A stretch of DNA of 64,000 nt, taken from positions 434,001 through 498,000 of the forward strand of contig NZ_CP127832.1 of the NCBI RefSeq assembly GCF_030389495.1, in the 5' to 3' direction. Of this stretch, positions 23,501-32,013 are shown piece by piece; the first letter of the stretch is position 1; each line of letters opens with the position of its first letter. The notes under the pieces were generated by a model, which worked only from the letters and a program-made list of their open reading frames with translations, did not search any database and was not told the origin of the DNA. Source of the DNA: Ligilactobacillus cholophilus (GTDB lineage Bacteria; Bacillota; Bacilli; Lactobacillales; Lactobacillaceae). Position numbers and translations under genes: made by a program.

Positions 23501-24721
23501 GCTGATAAGGTTCACTTTGGAACTATTGCAGAAGTTAAAAAGTTTGCTAGTGGGGGTACTGTTGGTAATGGTGGTACAATGGCTCTGGTTAATGATGCGC
23601 ACGGTTCAAACTATCGAGAAATGTTTGCAACTCCAGATGGCAAGTTAGGAATGTTCCCTAAAGAACGTAATTTTATGACTTGGTTACCAGAAGGTACTCA
23701 AATATTGAACGGTGAAAAGTCTAAAGCCTTAGCTGATATGATGGGAGTACCTCAATTTAAGAATGGTACAAAAGATCAGAACATTTTTGAAAAGATGTTT
23801 GACAAGGCTTGGGATTTAGCTAAAAATGTTGCTAACATTATTGCGCACCCCATTAAGTTTTTAGAAAATACTTTCAGTAAATACATAAATATTAGTGGAA
23901 AAGGCTTTGTAGGGGACATTATTAAGAGTGCTCCTAGTTACTTTGCCAAACAAGGTAGCAAATGGGTTAAGAAACTTGCTGAAGATTGGAAAAAGAAAAG
24001 AGAAAGTAGCAGTAGTAATGGTAGTGGTGCTGTAGAGCTTAAGAATGGTGCAGAATTAACTGAAATCATCAAGAAAGCTCTTGAAAGTAATGGACTACCA
24101 ACAACAGACGCTTATATAAATGCTTGGTTACGTCAAGTAGCTACTGAATCAAGTGGAAACGCTAAAGCCGTACAAGGAAACATCGGAGACGTTAATAATG
24201 CTTCTGGAGACCTTGCTAAAGGGTTATTACAGGTTATTGGTGCTACATTTAACGCTTACAAGTTTGCAGGACATGATGACATCTTTAATGCTTATGATAA
24301 TGCTTTAGCTGCTATCAATTATGCAAAACACCGTTATGGAGCTGAAGGAATGCTTCAAGTTATCGGACATGGACATGGATATGCAAATGGTGGTTTTATA
24401 TCTCAAGAACAACTAGCAATGGTAGGAGAAGGCAATAAACCAGAAGTTGTAATTCCTTTATCCAGTGAGAAGCAAGGAAGGGCTCTAAGTTTACTTACAC
24501 AAACTGTAAATAAACTTAATCGGAATGCAGGTAATAATACAGTTATAACTACTGATAATGGTAGTATGGAAGCTAAACTTGATACTATGATTGGTCTATT
24601 AAGTCAATTAATAACAACAAATAGTAATGGTTTTGCTAAACAGAACAACGGTATTAATACACAAGGTTTATACCAACAAATGTATAAAGATCAAACTATT
24701 AATAATTACCAAGCATTCTAA
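20528..24721 (+). CDS. Tail tape measure protein with lytic transglycosylase domain
   Basis: 1397 residues, CGGAGG ribosome site. The first 280 residues are coiled coil rich in Gln, Lys and Ser; residues about 330-560 show the tape-measure region (LDYEQKMNATWLTLTGNA, LSFTNVFPQLKQQLLEYEKS); about 640-770 have hydrophobic helices; about 800-940 form Lys/Asp-rich repeats (KEKVSEKWNDLKDATKDKF). Near 1175-1290 lies an SLT-type domain (WLRQVATESSGNAKAVQ, catalytic Glu, then LAKGLLQVIGATFNAYK). It sets tail length and probably cuts cell-wall glycan during DNA entry. Confidence 0.95.
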   Translation: MASNKVAGTLSTKIKMDTTEAQKSIKELNNDISSTVSILKQQEQELKNSGDATGALETKITRLKETQNGYYEKLKLLKQAQNDVKDRLGESSTEYQKYQTQINNTITVISRYDNQINKAEKSLEYYDSGLAKLRQSYSEQQRVSQSLVEKLKAEGNTYQAQQEELKQSKNALSNLQEQYQVQEKELTNIKSKLSSVSSEYSQARTKLNELAQSQGKSSSAYKEQQGVLQKLKNSMDNVNSELNTQTIRLNKTATEMANTKSKANSLHEELSKKHPNFLSKVREHLTTADDKTNKLSLSTTKLFAANMLSNGLTSALSALGTKLSDLISQGNEYLDYEQKMNATWLTLTGNATEGDKMVKTINDMATASQNSTQMVDGLAKQFYAVTQNRDKTMELSKSVLTLQDAFGATDDAVQNFAVQYSQMVANGKASAQDFLSFTNVFPQLKQQLLEYEKSINHNAKMTTKDLNEMISDGKVSAEDMNKVLIDMADKYKDATDNFTNTIPGLKRTIDATMPKLVAAIEQPFYNMKNPILGSLSKAITDPAITQEVGKLGKTLSNALNDVMTAFGGDGKKFDGVKVLKDILEKLQGAVKTFASTVVTHKKNIKDFLSVISTASVASWKVFAETLQILLPVIKNVANAAAEHPKIFAALTTAIVASTTAVKLFRTPLSLIVGTFGTVSSAIKKTKDHTDTFKTAFSKVKGIISPVTNVLKNIASVLGNKLVQGLTKAVSFAGKFLGIFKTIGAFMLTNPLGLLITALSAVVVGLVELYKHSATFRKFCHELAEKFGELGKSISKMAGKIVNWIKDMVKGIQEKFDSFKKACGKVGEKFGEFRDDLKKKANNIKEKVSEKWNDLKDATKDKFNNIKDTAKDKFSTMKDKLTEASNNIKDKVKDKFEDMKERVKDNVKNLKESNVTVFGLMYSELKNKTSKGLGKIKEKWSDMWSSLKEGAQKSTKSVGNAVVNIVNNVIKAINSMIKKVQEGINWVLEKFGADKVHFGTIAEVKKFASGGTVGNGGTMALVNDAHGSNYREMFATPDGKLGMFPKERNFMTWLPEGTQILNGEKSKALADMMGVPQFKNGTKDQNIFEKMFDKAWDLAKNVANIIAHPIKFLENTFSKYINISGKGFVGDIIKSAPSYFAKQGSKWVKKLAEDWKKKRESSSSNGSGAVELKNGAELTEIIKKALESNGLPTTDAYINAWLRQVATESSGNAKAVQGNIGDVNNASGDLAKGLLQVIGATFNAYKFAGHDDIFNAYDNALAAINYAKHRYGAEGMLQVIGHGHGYANGGFISQEQLAMVGEGNKPEVVIPLSSEKQGRALSLLTQTVNKLNRNAGNNTVITTDNGSMEAKLDTMIGLLSQLITTNSNGFAKQNNGINTQGLYQQMYKDQTINNYQAF

Positions 24722-24725
24722 TAAT

Positions 24726-24753
24726 TAGAGTAGGAATTGTCCTACTCTTTTTT
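24726..24753 (+). terminator. Terminator after tape measure gene
   Basis: AGAGTAGGA (24727-24735) pairs with TCCTACTCT (24740-24748), then T. Confidence 0.88.
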
Positions 24754-24790
24754 AATACCTTTAAAATACGTTATAGAGATATTACAAAAT
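24753..24790 (+). promoter_or_regulatory. CGTTATAG motif 10 (distal tail operon)
   Basis: Core 24769-24776, preceded by AATACCTTTAAAATA, followed by AGATATTACAA as at motif 11. Confidence 0.8.
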
Positions 24791-24809
24791 AGAAACGGAG
24801 GCTAAAATA

Positions 24810-25661
24810 ATGAAGTTAAGTGATTTATGGCTTAAGGTCAAGGTCGGTAATAGTGAAGAGATTGACATAAGTAATGTTACACCCAATTTACAATTTATTG
24901 AATTAACAACAAGCCCAGCATTTTCTAATACATATCAGAATATTACGGGAGTTAATGGAAGTATCTATACAGCCTCACAGTTTGATAAAACAACCGTTAA
25001 TGTTAAACTTTGGGTGCAGTTTAAGAGTTGGGAAGATTTAGACCTAGCTAAGCATGACATTTATAATTTTTTCATGACTAAAGAAATTTTAAGAGTTCGT
25101 TGTAATACAGCCCCTAATAAGGTGTATTATTGCAGGGCAATGCCATTCAGTATCGAACCTACTAAGGTTGGTAGTGGTGGTGCAGTATTCACAATTCCAC
25201 TTGATAATCCTAGTGGCTTATGTTATTCAATTTTAAATAGTGATGAAGTATCAAACTTAGAAAAAGGTTCTAATTGGTCTTATGGTATGAATATTCCAGA
25301 CGATAAAGAGCTAACATATCATTTTATTAATAAGGGTAGCTTTAATGTTTATAACCCTAGCGACATTGCTATTAATCCTTATTTACAAAACGATAAACTA
25401 ACTATTCAAATTAAATTTACAGGTAATAATATTACAATTAAAAATACTACTAATGGCAGTAACTGGACGTATAACAAGAGTGGTAATGGTAAAGACATAA
25501 TCTTATTGAATGGTGTTAATAGTAGCATTAATGGTAGTCCATGCTCTAAAGATACTAATTTTGGACATATTCAACTAGAAAAGGGAGACAATAATATTAC
25601 TATCTCTGGTGCTAACACTAGCGATATTACTTTTAGTTTTCCTTTTGCATATATAGCTTAA
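24810..25661 (+). CDS. Distal tail protein (Dit)
   Basis: 283 residues, CGGAGG ribosome site. β-rich with the Dit N-domain pattern (VTPNLQFIELTTSPAFSNTYQNITGVNGSIY, TVNVKLWVQF, DIYNFFMTKEILRVRC). The C-terminal galectin-like part (about 175-283) is Asn/Thr rich. It forms the hexameric hub between tail tube and baseplate. Co-transcribed with the Tal gene 14 bases downstream. Confidence 0.88.
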   Translation: MKLSDLWLKVKVGNSEEIDISNVTPNLQFIELTTSPAFSNTYQNITGVNGSIYTASQFDKTTVNVKLWVQFKSWEDLDLAKHDIYNFFMTKEILRVRCNTAPNKVYYCRAMPFSIEPTKVGSGGAVFTIPLDNPSGLCYSILNSDEVSNLEKGSNWSYGMNIPDDKELTYHFINKGSFNVYNPSDIAINPYLQNDKLTIQIKFTGNNITIKNTTNGSNWTYNKSGNGKDIILLNGVNSSINGSPCSKDTNFGHIQLEKGDNNITISGANTSDITFSFPFAYIA

Positions 25662-25675
25662 GGAGGGGTTCAAAT

Positions 25676-27094
25676 ATGAAAGATAAACTAGTTATAAAAA
25701 ACAATGAATATCAAGAACCTCTAAATAGTGTTTTAGCTGATTCATTCCAAGAAACTATTACAGTTAATCAAGCATGGCAATTACAATTTAATGCGTATGA
25801 TGATGGAAGTGTTGCTTTTAGTTTATTACAAGCACAAAACAGCATTTTATGGAAGGGACAAGAATTTATAATAAAACAGTCCCAGCCAACATATGCTAAT
25901 AGTCTCAATACTACGCAAGTAACCGCTACTCATATTGGCTATGATGTTAGTAGAGTATTCCAACATAATTCTAATAGTGGAACTAAGACATATAGCGTTA
26001 ATGACGTATTAAGTTATTATTTGAGTGGTAATAGTTTTGGTTATAGTTGGGAAGTAATAGGGAACTTTGATAAGCAACAGATAGATAATCTGGGCAATTC
26101 AAATGGACAAGACATGCTATCAAAAATAACAAGTACGTGGAGTAATGCAGTAATTACTTTTGATAACAAGAAAATTAAAGTATACAACGCAGATGATTTT
26201 TATAAGGATAATTCTAAAGTAATTACATATCTAGGCAATAGTAACTCTATTCAACTCACTTATGATAGTACTAGCTTAGTAAATAAATTGTATTGTGTAA
26301 GTGATGGCAATAGTACAGAGGAGAACAGTAAACCACCTTTTAATCCGTTTTATGTACAAGATGATGCAAGTATAAAGAAGTATGGTATCTATGAAGGTAA
26401 TACCCTTAGCGATAATAGATTTACTGATGCTAACTCAATGAGGGAGTATGCTAAAACACAATTACAACCAGAACCAAGCCTAAGCATTCAAGTTCAATTT
26501 CTGAATGGTACTAAGGGTTATAACATTGGTGATATTTGTACTTTAATTATTCCCGAACTTGATTTAAAGACTAAAGTAAAGGTTACTCAAGTTACTTTAT
26601 ATCCACTTAGTGATAATGCACAAAATCAAGCACAACTTGAGAATACAGCTAAGACAATCTTAAATTATAATGAATCCTTGCACAATTACACTAAGGCTCA
26701 AGCAACAATACAATCAAATGTAAGTACCTCTATATCAAATGCTATTCAATCTAACCAAGAAGAAATTAATAAGATTAATGAAAGTCTTAAGCAATCTTCA
26801 CAAACTGTTACAAATGATTATGGCAGTATTATATATACCTTAAATAATGGTGTAGTTTATGTTAATGCAACTTTTACTAATATTGTAAAAAATACTACTT
26901 TTAATGTTCCTAGTGGATATGGTAGCAAGACAACCATTAATAATAGTTTAATTGTTAATAGTTCAGGTACTAATTACATTCTTAATTATAGTATTTCAGA
27001 TACAACGCTAACTATTACTAATATTAGTGATTTAGCAGGTAATGCAGTTGCTAAAATAACAAGTTGTACCGCAAACTTTAACTATTTAATTTAG
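25676..27094 (+). CDS. Tail-associated protein (Tal-like, baseplate hub)
   Basis: 472 residues, AAGGAGGGG ribosome site. The N-terminal 350 residues have the gp27-like hub pattern (LADSFQETITVNQAWQLQFNAYDDGS, GNTLSDNRFTDANSMREYAKTQLQPEPSLSIQVQF, YNIGDICTLIIPELDLKTKVKVTQVT). A helix and a β-rich Asn/Ser tail follow. No peptidase motif is visible at the C-terminus, so it is a structural hub rather than a clear endopeptidase. Confidence 0.85.
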   Translation: MKDKLVIKNNEYQEPLNSVLADSFQETITVNQAWQLQFNAYDDGSVAFSLLQAQNSILWKGQEFIIKQSQPTYANSLNTTQVTATHIGYDVSRVFQHNSNSGTKTYSVNDVLSYYLSGNSFGYSWEVIGNFDKQQIDNLGNSNGQDMLSKITSTWSNAVITFDNKKIKVYNADDFYKDNSKVITYLGNSNSIQLTYDSTSLVNKLYCVSDGNSTEENSKPPFNPFYVQDDASIKKYGIYEGNTLSDNRFTDANSMREYAKTQLQPEPSLSIQVQFLNGTKGYNIGDICTLIIPELDLKTKVKVTQVTLYPLSDNAQNQAQLENTAKTILNYNESLHNYTKAQATIQSNVSTSISNAIQSNQEEINKINESLKQSSQTVTNDYGSIIYTLNNGVVYVNATFTNIVKNTTFNVPSGYGSKTTINNSLIVNSSGTNYILNYSISDTTLTITNISDLAGNAVAKITSCTANFNYLI

Positions 27095-27109
27095 AAAGGA
27101 GTAAGTAAC

Positions 27110-27511
27110 ATGGACTTGACTAACATCAATTTATCCACTTGGAGCGGAAACCCAAGTACATTCTATTCCACTAATTTAGGTAATTTTAAAGCTATTAATA
27201 ATTTTATTTCTAACTGGAATAATGCAAGTAGTACTAATGATTATTTGACCCCTATAACTATTGAACTAGATACAACCGATTATACAAATACAAATAGGAA
27301 TGCTTATAATCAATTTTTAGAGAATACTAAAAAGATTAATAGCTTTTTGGGTTCATACATTGATATGTATAGGCTTACTGATTTTGATTACATTTATACT
27401 GATGTATCAATTCCGAAAAATACAGAGTTTAACAGAGTCGCAATTAATGAGTATTGGACTAGCTTAAATAATCATCTTAATTTCTTAATTAATCAAGTAA
27501 AAGCATTCTAA
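27110..27511 (+). CDS. Unknown baseplate-region protein
   Basis: 133 residues, AAAGGAG ribosome site, 15 bases after the Tal gene. Asn/Thr-rich; NAYNQFLENTKKINSFLGSYIDMYRL is helical. Probably a minor tail protein from context; no family recognised. Confidence 0.7.
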   Translation: MDLTNINLSTWSGNPSTFYSTNLGNFKAINNFISNWNNASSTNDYLTPITIELDTTDYTNTNRNAYNQFLENTKKINSFLGSYIDMYRLTDFDYIYTDVSIPKNTEFNRVAINEYWTSLNNHLNFLINQVKAF

Positions 27512-27514
27512 TTA

Positions 27515-27544
27515 TTAAGGTAGGTAATTCCTACCTTATTTTTT
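27515..27544 (+). terminator. Terminator after gene at 27110
   Basis: AAGGTAGG pairs with CCTACCTT, then T. Confidence 0.85.
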
Positions 27545-27582
27545 ATGCTCTTACAAAGCGTTATAGAGATATTACAACAATA
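27544..27582 (+). promoter_or_regulatory. CGTTATAG motif 11 (baseplate upper protein)
   Basis: Core 27559-27566, 15 bases after the T-tract, followed by AGATATTACAACAA and AGGAGG. Confidence 0.8.
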
Positions 27583-27595
27583 GGAGGTTATAAGA

Positions 27596-28747
27596 ATGGC
27601 AACACCTAATAATATGATAGCTTTGTTGGGTAGTGATGATTATATCGAATCTATCCCAAGCACAAGCGTGGTTAATGGTCGTTTAAGATACATTGTGCTT
27701 GATGTAGACAAGCCAGGTAAATTATTCTTTAATTTGCAAGACGTATTTAACGCAACCGTAGGCGAAAAAAATAAGATTTTACCTATGCAATTCCGAAGAG
27801 GTGGCGAACCTATTCCATTGAATAATATTCAAATTTCTATGGATGGAACTTATCCAAGTGGCACAGGTTTTCACGTCGTAGGGGACGAATTGGACGCAAA
27901 TAGTGCAGTTACTCAATTTACTTTACTTGATGGACTATTTCAAGAAGTGGGCGATTATGTCTTTACGTTCACTATTAAAAATACAGCAACAGGCGCAAAA
28001 GAAACCTCACGCCCTTGTTTCTTCTCTGTAAGTCAAAATATTAATAGTTTGGCTATTGATTGGAGTAACGGGGTAAGTCCTTACGATTCTGAATTTGATA
28101 AATGGAAAACAGAAGTTACAGCCCAAGTAAATAATCTTAAGACAGACATTAATAATTTATCTGATTCTGTTAATACTTTAGATAGTACAGTAAGAACTTA
28201 CCAAACAACAGTTAATACAGCCGTTGATAATAAATTTAATGATAAGTTAGCTAGTGATAATACTTGGACTGGAGCTAATACTTTTAATGGTGGTCTAACT
28301 GCTAACAATGTTAATAGTACTAATGCTACTATTAATACCTTAAATGGTACTACTATTAATGGTACAGATGTTAAATTAAATAACAAATCTCTCAAATGGA
28401 CTAAGAGCGGTGATTGTACCCTTCAAGGGTTATCAAGTAATGACGGCGGTACGCATATTTCTTATTGGGTTAATGCTAATACACTTTATATCACTGGTTG
28501 GGTAGATAAACCTAAGACAGCCTATAAAACATTTAAGGCTTATATACCAACATCAATCACTAAAAGAGCATTAAACGTACAGAATTACTATGTAGCTGTA
28601 AATGACTACGACTGGAACAATCCAAGTACAGCAACAAACCCTACTGAATTTCACTTAGACGGGAATCAAGGAATTATCTATGTTAATGGTTCAGGGAATG
28701 ATGGTGGTGCTCGTTTAGATTGGGTTATTCCATTAAAAGACGCTTAG
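27596..28747 (+). CDS. Baseplate upper protein (BppU-like)
   Basis: 383 residues, AGGAGG ribosome site. The N-terminal 150 residues match the BppU N-domain (LRYIVLDVDKPGKLFFNLQDVFNATV, MQFRRGGEPIPLNNIQISMDGTY, DYVFTFTIKN). Residues about 180-215 form a trimeric coiled coil (VTAQVNNLKTDINNLSDSVN), followed by an Asn/Thr-rich stretch and a β-rich C-terminal domain ending LDWVIPLKDA that could contact the host surface. It links the hub to receptor-binding proteins. Confidence 0.88.
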   Translation: MATPNNMIALLGSDDYIESIPSTSVVNGRLRYIVLDVDKPGKLFFNLQDVFNATVGEKNKILPMQFRRGGEPIPLNNIQISMDGTYPSGTGFHVVGDELDANSAVTQFTLLDGLFQEVGDYVFTFTIKNTATGAKETSRPCFFSVSQNINSLAIDWSNGVSPYDSEFDKWKTEVTAQVNNLKTDINNLSDSVNTLDSTVRTYQTTVNTAVDNKFNDKLASDNTWTGANTFNGGLTANNVNSTNATINTLNGTTINGTDVKLNNKSLKWTKSGDCTLQGLSSNDGGTHISYWVNANTLYITGWVDKPKTAYKTFKAYIPTSITKRALNVQNYYVAVNDYDWNNPSTATNPTEFHLDGNQGIIYVNGSGNDGGARLDWVIPLKDA

Positions 28748-28759
28748 GGGGTGTAATTA

Positions 28760-29050
28760 ATGTTAGGTTATTTTTTAGATAATGAAGGCTTTATCTCTTA
28801 TGTAGACTATGTAGATGAAAATACAGTAGGAAACTACACGACACAACCTATTCCCGCAGGTTTAAATAAACCTAAATGGAATGGAGGTGCTTGGGTTGAA
28901 GGTATGACTAATGGCGAATTAGATAACATACACGGAGAAGCAATGCAACCAAATGCAACAGAAATCTTCCAAGCACAAATGTTAGTAAGGTTAGCAAGTA
29001 TGCAACAAGCTATCACTGATTTACAAAATCAAGTAGGAGGTGCACAATAG
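28760..29050 (+). CDS. Small tail accessory protein
   Basis: 96 residues, GGGGGTG ribosome site. N-terminus MLGYFLDNEGFISYVDYVDE, central KPKWNGGAWVEG (a common short fibre-tip phrase) and a C-terminal helix (AQMLVRLASMQQAITDLQNQV). Lies in front of the XkdX gene as in many Firmicutes phages. Confidence 0.75.
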   Translation: MLGYFLDNEGFISYVDYVDENTVGNYTTQPIPAGLNKPKWNGGAWVEGMTNGELDNIHGEAMQPNATEIFQAQMLVRLASMQQAITDLQNQVGGAQ

Positions 29051-29051
29051 T

Positions 29052-29195
29052 ATGTTTGAAATGATTAAAAACTTTTATAACTTAGGATTATATACACCAA
29101 CAGATTTAGATTTATTTGTTAGTGTTGGTTATATCACCCCTGAACAAAAAGAAGAAATTATTAATCCTCCAAAAGTAGAAGAATCAACTAAATAA
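29052..29195 (+). CDS. XkdX-family protein
   Basis: 47 residues starting one base after the previous stop. MFEMIKNFYNLGLYTPTDLD and VGYITPEQKEEII are the typical XkdX short-protein pattern, always found in phage tail-fibre operons; role unknown. No separate ribosome site beyond AGGAGGTG in the end of the previous gene. Confidence 0.88.
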   Translation: MFEMIKNFYNLGLYTPTDLDLFVSVGYITPEQKEEIINPPKVEESTK

Positions 29196-29199
29196 ACAT

Positions 29200-29231
29200 A
29201 ATAGGTAGGTATATCCTACCTATTTTTTTTT
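29200..29231 (+). terminator. Terminator after XkdX gene
   Basis: ATAGGTAGG pairs with CCTACCTAT, then nine T. Confidence 0.88.
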
Positions 29232-29268
29232 GTACCTTTTAAAAACGTTATAGGAATATCTAAAACAA
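29231..29268 (+). promoter_or_regulatory. CGTTATAG motif 12 (receptor-binding protein)
   Basis: Core 29246-29253, preceded by TGTACCTTTTAAAAA and followed by GAATATCTAAAACAA. Confidence 0.8.
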
Positions 29269-29282
29269 CAGGAGGTAAAGAA

Positions 29283-31622
29283 ATGAAAAATTTAACTCTT
29301 TTAAATGATAATACCAATATTAAGTTAAATGATACGGGTACAGTTATCCAATTTAAAGCAAGTAACGAAGGGCAACCCGTAGGGCTTTCAAACGGACAAA
29401 ATGCAGTATTTAGAATTAAAAATGAATTAGGTTTTCTTAAGTCTGTTCAAGCAACTACTAGCTATGGTGGCTATGTATTTGAATTAGATACAAGTAATTT
29501 AAGTGATTTAGTACCAGATACATACCAAGTAGAATTATTAGTTCAAGTTGACTCTGATAATGCTTTAATTTTTCCAGATAATGGATTTATTGATTTTACG
29601 ATTACTAAAAATGCTCTAAACATTATAGGCGAACAACTCCCAGTAATGAGTTTAGACGATTTCACAAAACAATTTGATAACTATGTTCAATCTGTAAAAC
29701 AAGGACCACAAGGACCACAAGGTGTTCAAGGTCCAAAAGGGGACAAGGGAGATAAAGGTAACGCTGGGGCAATTACAACAGTTAAGAGTGTAAAATCTCT
29801 TCTTGATTTATTTAGTAAATATTATCAAATCGACGCAAGCCGTGCCAGTGTTGGTACGGGTGATTATAATTATTACGATAAAAATAATTTGACTTTGTAT
29901 AATTACCAATACAACGGCGAAACAGTCGCATATTATCCTTACAACAGTGGTTCGGGTTCAAGTGCTACATTGAGTCCTATTCCTTTAGACAAAGGTTGTC
30001 AAAACAGTGGTATTCAAATTGATTTTGATTTAGTAACGACTGCGGACGGTGGAACATTTACGGTTGTGTTACCTGATTTTCCAAGTGTTATCTTACCAGT
30101 TAATGAAATTAAACAAGGTACTAATCATTATAGTTTTTTTGCTCAAACGGGTTCAGTTCCTAGCTCTGCTTATTTTGTAAATATGGGATTAAAATTAAGC
30201 AATTATACAGGACAATTAGGAATAAAAAACCTAGTCGTAAGAGTGAATAATGCGTTTGTTGATTATGAAAAAACATATGATGCAATGATTAAGAATATTA
30301 ATTCATCAATTAATGGAAAAGCAGATACTGATGAATTAGATTTGTTCGATAGTGGATTATTTGATAGTATCAAACCTTATTTGACAGAAAAAGATAATCT
30401 ATCAAATAGCATAGAACAAGCGTTGCATGAAACTATTACAAATACCAATGATTTAATTAATGCAACAAATAACAATCTTTCAAAATTTGCAAGTTCATCA
30501 ATGGTTATGAGTCCAACTAATGTTAAAGGTGGAAATGTTAGTGCTTTTGGAGATATGGATTACAATGAAATTCAAAATCAAGGAGAAGCATTAAATTTAA
30601 ACACTATCACAGTATCACTTTTAGTTCGTTGCGATAGTGCTACCAGTTCGACCTTGACTGTTACTGATGATGATTGGGCAAAGGTAAAAGCAGACGTTGC
30701 AGCATTGAAACAACGTGGATTTAAGATTTTAATTCAACCATACCCATATATCGCTAATGGTTCAGTAGCGGAAGTTGACTGGAATCCAAGTGATATAACT
30801 ACTTGGTTTAATCAATATTCAGAAATACTACAACAAATAGCGGAATACGCACAATCTGAAAAACTTTATGGAATGTATGTAGCTACTAACCTTGTACATC
30901 TTGAACAGTACGAAGATAAGTGGGTATCAATTATTCAAAATGTCAAGAAAACATATTCAGGTAAAGTATTTTTTAGAACAAACTGGTGGAAAACAGCAAG
31001 TTGGGCTCCTGAAACTGTTACAGCATATCAAGCTACATTAAACAGAACATTTTGGCAATACGTTGATGTAATTGCGATTGCTGCTTATTTTGAAGTTACA
31101 GACGAGCAGAATCCAGGTTCAGAAACGTTACAAAAAGAACTGCATGCAACCGAGATTTACGACCGTAAACAAGATATTGTTACTGAAATTAAGAATTTTC
31201 ATGATAAATGGAATAAACCTGTTTTCTTTGGCGAATTAGGATTGCCACCTTATTCAAATGCTCCAAGTAAACCATATGATAACCAAATGGATAAGACAAG
31301 TAAATATAGTGAAGTAGTTCAATCTAATTGGTTTGACGCATGGTATACAGTATTTAGTCAATTTGATTGGTGGTTAGGATATTCCATTTTTGAAATTGGT
31401 TCTAACTCCAGTTATAATCCTTATGGCAAAATGGCAAGCTCTACAATTCGTATGCAAGTATTTGGTGGAGAAAACAAGCCAACAAGCATGATTAGTAAAG
31501 ATGTTCCTAATGTTCCAACTAAAGGAGATATTTGGTTTGTTAGTGATGATAGCAATAATATTACAGCCATAAAAAGTTGGAATGGTACAGAGTGGGTTCA
31601 ATTCAATTTGAAATTAAATTAA
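29283..31622 (+). CDS. Receptor-binding/tail fibre protein with collagen-like segment and glycosidase-like domain
   Basis: 779 residues, AGGAGG ribosome site. Residues 1-125 are a BppU-like β-domain (LSDLVPDTYQVELLVQV); about 140-162 is a collagen-like stretch (GPQGPQGVQGPKGDKGDKG); about 170-360 a β-rich part; then a helix and, from about 410, a TIM-barrel-like domain resembling GH113 mannanases (WAKVKADVAALKQRGFKILI, YVDVIAIAAYFEVT, KPVFFGELGLPPYS with a likely catalytic Glu near 650). The end (KGDIWFVSDDSNNITAIKSW) is a tip motif. It may bind and cleave cell-surface polysaccharide. GH113 membership is my reading; a search is needed. Confidence 0.85.
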   Translation: MKNLTLLNDNTNIKLNDTGTVIQFKASNEGQPVGLSNGQNAVFRIKNELGFLKSVQATTSYGGYVFELDTSNLSDLVPDTYQVELLVQVDSDNALIFPDNGFIDFTITKNALNIIGEQLPVMSLDDFTKQFDNYVQSVKQGPQGPQGVQGPKGDKGDKGNAGAITTVKSVKSLLDLFSKYYQIDASRASVGTGDYNYYDKNNLTLYNYQYNGETVAYYPYNSGSGSSATLSPIPLDKGCQNSGIQIDFDLVTTADGGTFTVVLPDFPSVILPVNEIKQGTNHYSFFAQTGSVPSSAYFVNMGLKLSNYTGQLGIKNLVVRVNNAFVDYEKTYDAMIKNINSSINGKADTDELDLFDSGLFDSIKPYLTEKDNLSNSIEQALHETITNTNDLINATNNNLSKFASSSMVMSPTNVKGGNVSAFGDMDYNEIQNQGEALNLNTITVSLLVRCDSATSSTLTVTDDDWAKVKADVAALKQRGFKILIQPYPYIANGSVAEVDWNPSDITTWFNQYSEILQQIAEYAQSEKLYGMYVATNLVHLEQYEDKWVSIIQNVKKTYSGKVFFRTNWWKTASWAPETVTAYQATLNRTFWQYVDVIAIAAYFEVTDEQNPGSETLQKELHATEIYDRKQDIVTEIKNFHDKWNKPVFFGELGLPPYSNAPSKPYDNQMDKTSKYSEVVQSNWFDAWYTVFSQFDWWLGYSIFEIGSNSSYNPYGKMASSTIRMQVFGGENKPTSMISKDVPNVPTKGDIWFVSDDSNNITAIKSWNGTEWVQFNLKLN

Positions 31623-31639
31623 ATTAAGGAGATGTAAAT

Positions 31640-31939
31640 ATGAGTATTTTGGGCTTGTCCGCACAAGATTGGGTAGCTCTTTTAAGTATTGTATCTACCG
31701 CCGTTGGTGTTTTAATTTGGGGGTTTAGAAAAGCCTTTCATACCGTATATGAGAAGGAAAGTAAGAACCAACAAGAACTTACATCAAGACTAATTAACAT
31801 CATGGACGATTTCAAGCATACACAATGTAATTTAAATGAAACCATGAAAGAAATTCAAAACGATTTAAAACAAACAAATGCAACTATAAATAATCATGAA
31901 GTAAGACTTTCAGTAGTCGAAGAAAAAATAAAAGATTAA
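31640..31939 (+). CDS. Holin-like/XhlA-type membrane protein
   Basis: 99 residues, AAGGAG ribosome site. One N-terminal membrane span (WVALLSIVSTAVGVLIWGF) and a helical, coiled-coil C-terminus with a heptad pattern. This layout and the place directly before the endolysin match lysis-accessory proteins of the XhlA/holin-associated type. A classic multi-span holin is not seen nearby. Confidence 0.7.
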   Translation: MSILGLSAQDWVALLSIVSTAVGVLIWGFRKAFHTVYEKESKNQQELTSRLINIMDDFKHTQCNLNETMKEIQNDLKQTNATINNHEVRLSVVEEKIKD

Positions 31940-31942
31940 TTT

Positions 31943-31970
31943 TAAGAGGGTTATTATATCCCTCTTTTTT
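31943..31970 (+). terminator. Terminator before endolysin
   Basis: AAGAGGG (31944-31950) pairs with CCCTCTT, then T. Confidence 0.8.
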
Positions 31971-31998
31971 AATGTCGTTATAGATATATCACAAAATA
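31962..31998 (+). promoter_or_regulatory. CGTTATAG motif 13 (endolysin)
   Basis: Core 31976-31983, only 6 bases after the terminator T-tract; ATATATCACAAAAT and AGGAGG follow. Confidence 0.75.
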
Positions 31999-32013
31999 AA
32001 AGGAGGCAAACAA

